Below, one piece after another: positions 12,822 through 12,871 of a DNA stretch of 12,871 nt. Numbering within the stretch: position 1 is the first letter of the stretch; every line of letters starts with the position of its first letter. The stretch is from the NCBI GenBank assembly GCA_900547505.1, contig URGY01000040.1, forward strand, positions 1 to 12,871, in the 5' to 3' direction. The notes beneath the pieces were generated by a model that did not search any database, was not told where the DNA came from, and worked only from the letters and a program-made list of their open reading frames with translations. A program made the position numbers and the translations under genes. This stretch comes from an uncultured Collinsella sp. GTDB lineage: Bacteria; Actinomycetota; Coriobacteriia; Coriobacteriales; Coriobacteriaceae.

Positions 12822-12871
12822 CTGTCTCTTATACACATCTCCGAGCCCACGAGACTACGCTGCATCTCGTA
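12822..12871. other. Untrimmed Nextera (Tn5) sequencing adapter, right end
   Basis: Reverse complement of the left-end adapter: mosaic end CTGTCTCTTATACACATCT, CCGAGCCCACGAGAC, index TACGCTGC and ATCTCGTA from P7. Artefact of library preparation. Confidence 0.98.

Noticed and set aside
1..12871. Terminal inverted repeats suggesting a transposon or linear plasmid
   Set aside because: The termini are exactly Illumina Nextera adapter and index sequence.

Overview
The window reads as a chromosomal contig from a gut actinobacterium of the class Coriobacteriia, most likely Collinsella. This rests on the codon style (G/C-rich third positions, roughly 60% GC by eye), strong AAGGAG-type ribosome binding sites, an oxygen-sensitive nrdDG pair and the general look of the proteins. 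It is inference; no marker gene is present. All genes are on the + strand. Both ends (1-49 and 12822-12871) are untrimmed Illumina Nextera adapter, so the biological sequence is 50-12821, and the apparent terminal inverted repeat is an artefact.

Region 1 (50-1385): a 5'-truncated Sfp-type 4'-phosphopantetheinyl transferase, then a TetR-family regulator closed by a strong intrinsic terminator.

Region 2 (about 1386-7240) is the most interesting part. It holds an SCP2/PhlC-like thiolase, a DUF35 zinc-ribbon/OB-fold partner, a stand-alone acyl carrier protein, a Pta-like phosphate acyltransferase, a butyrate-kinase-type acyl kinase, a 12-TM MFS transporter and a possible 30-aa small protein. With the PPTase and TetR gene upstream this looks like a self-contained module. 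A carbon-carbon bond could be made or broken on a carrier, the acyl group passed to phosphate, and ATP made (or spent) by the kinase. No beta-ketoacyl reductase, dehydratase or enoyl reductase is present, so this is neither a normal butyrate pathway nor a fatty-acid operon. Substrate and direction are unknown. Hairpins followed by pyrimidine tracts sit before the ACP, MFS and small-ORF genes and may set expression ratios.

Region 3 (7240-11034): anaerobic ribonucleotide reductase nrdD and its activase nrdG. A good NrdR box with an adjacent promoter lies upstream, followed by a leader of about 220 nt that could fold. The nrdD-nrdG gap holds two large inverted repeats. One of them extends into an inverted, decayed copy of the nrdD 3' end.

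Region 4 (11035-12821): a folate operon, folE - HD-domain phosphohydrolase - folB. The HD protein is a candidate for the unassigned dihydroneopterin triphosphate dephosphorylation step.
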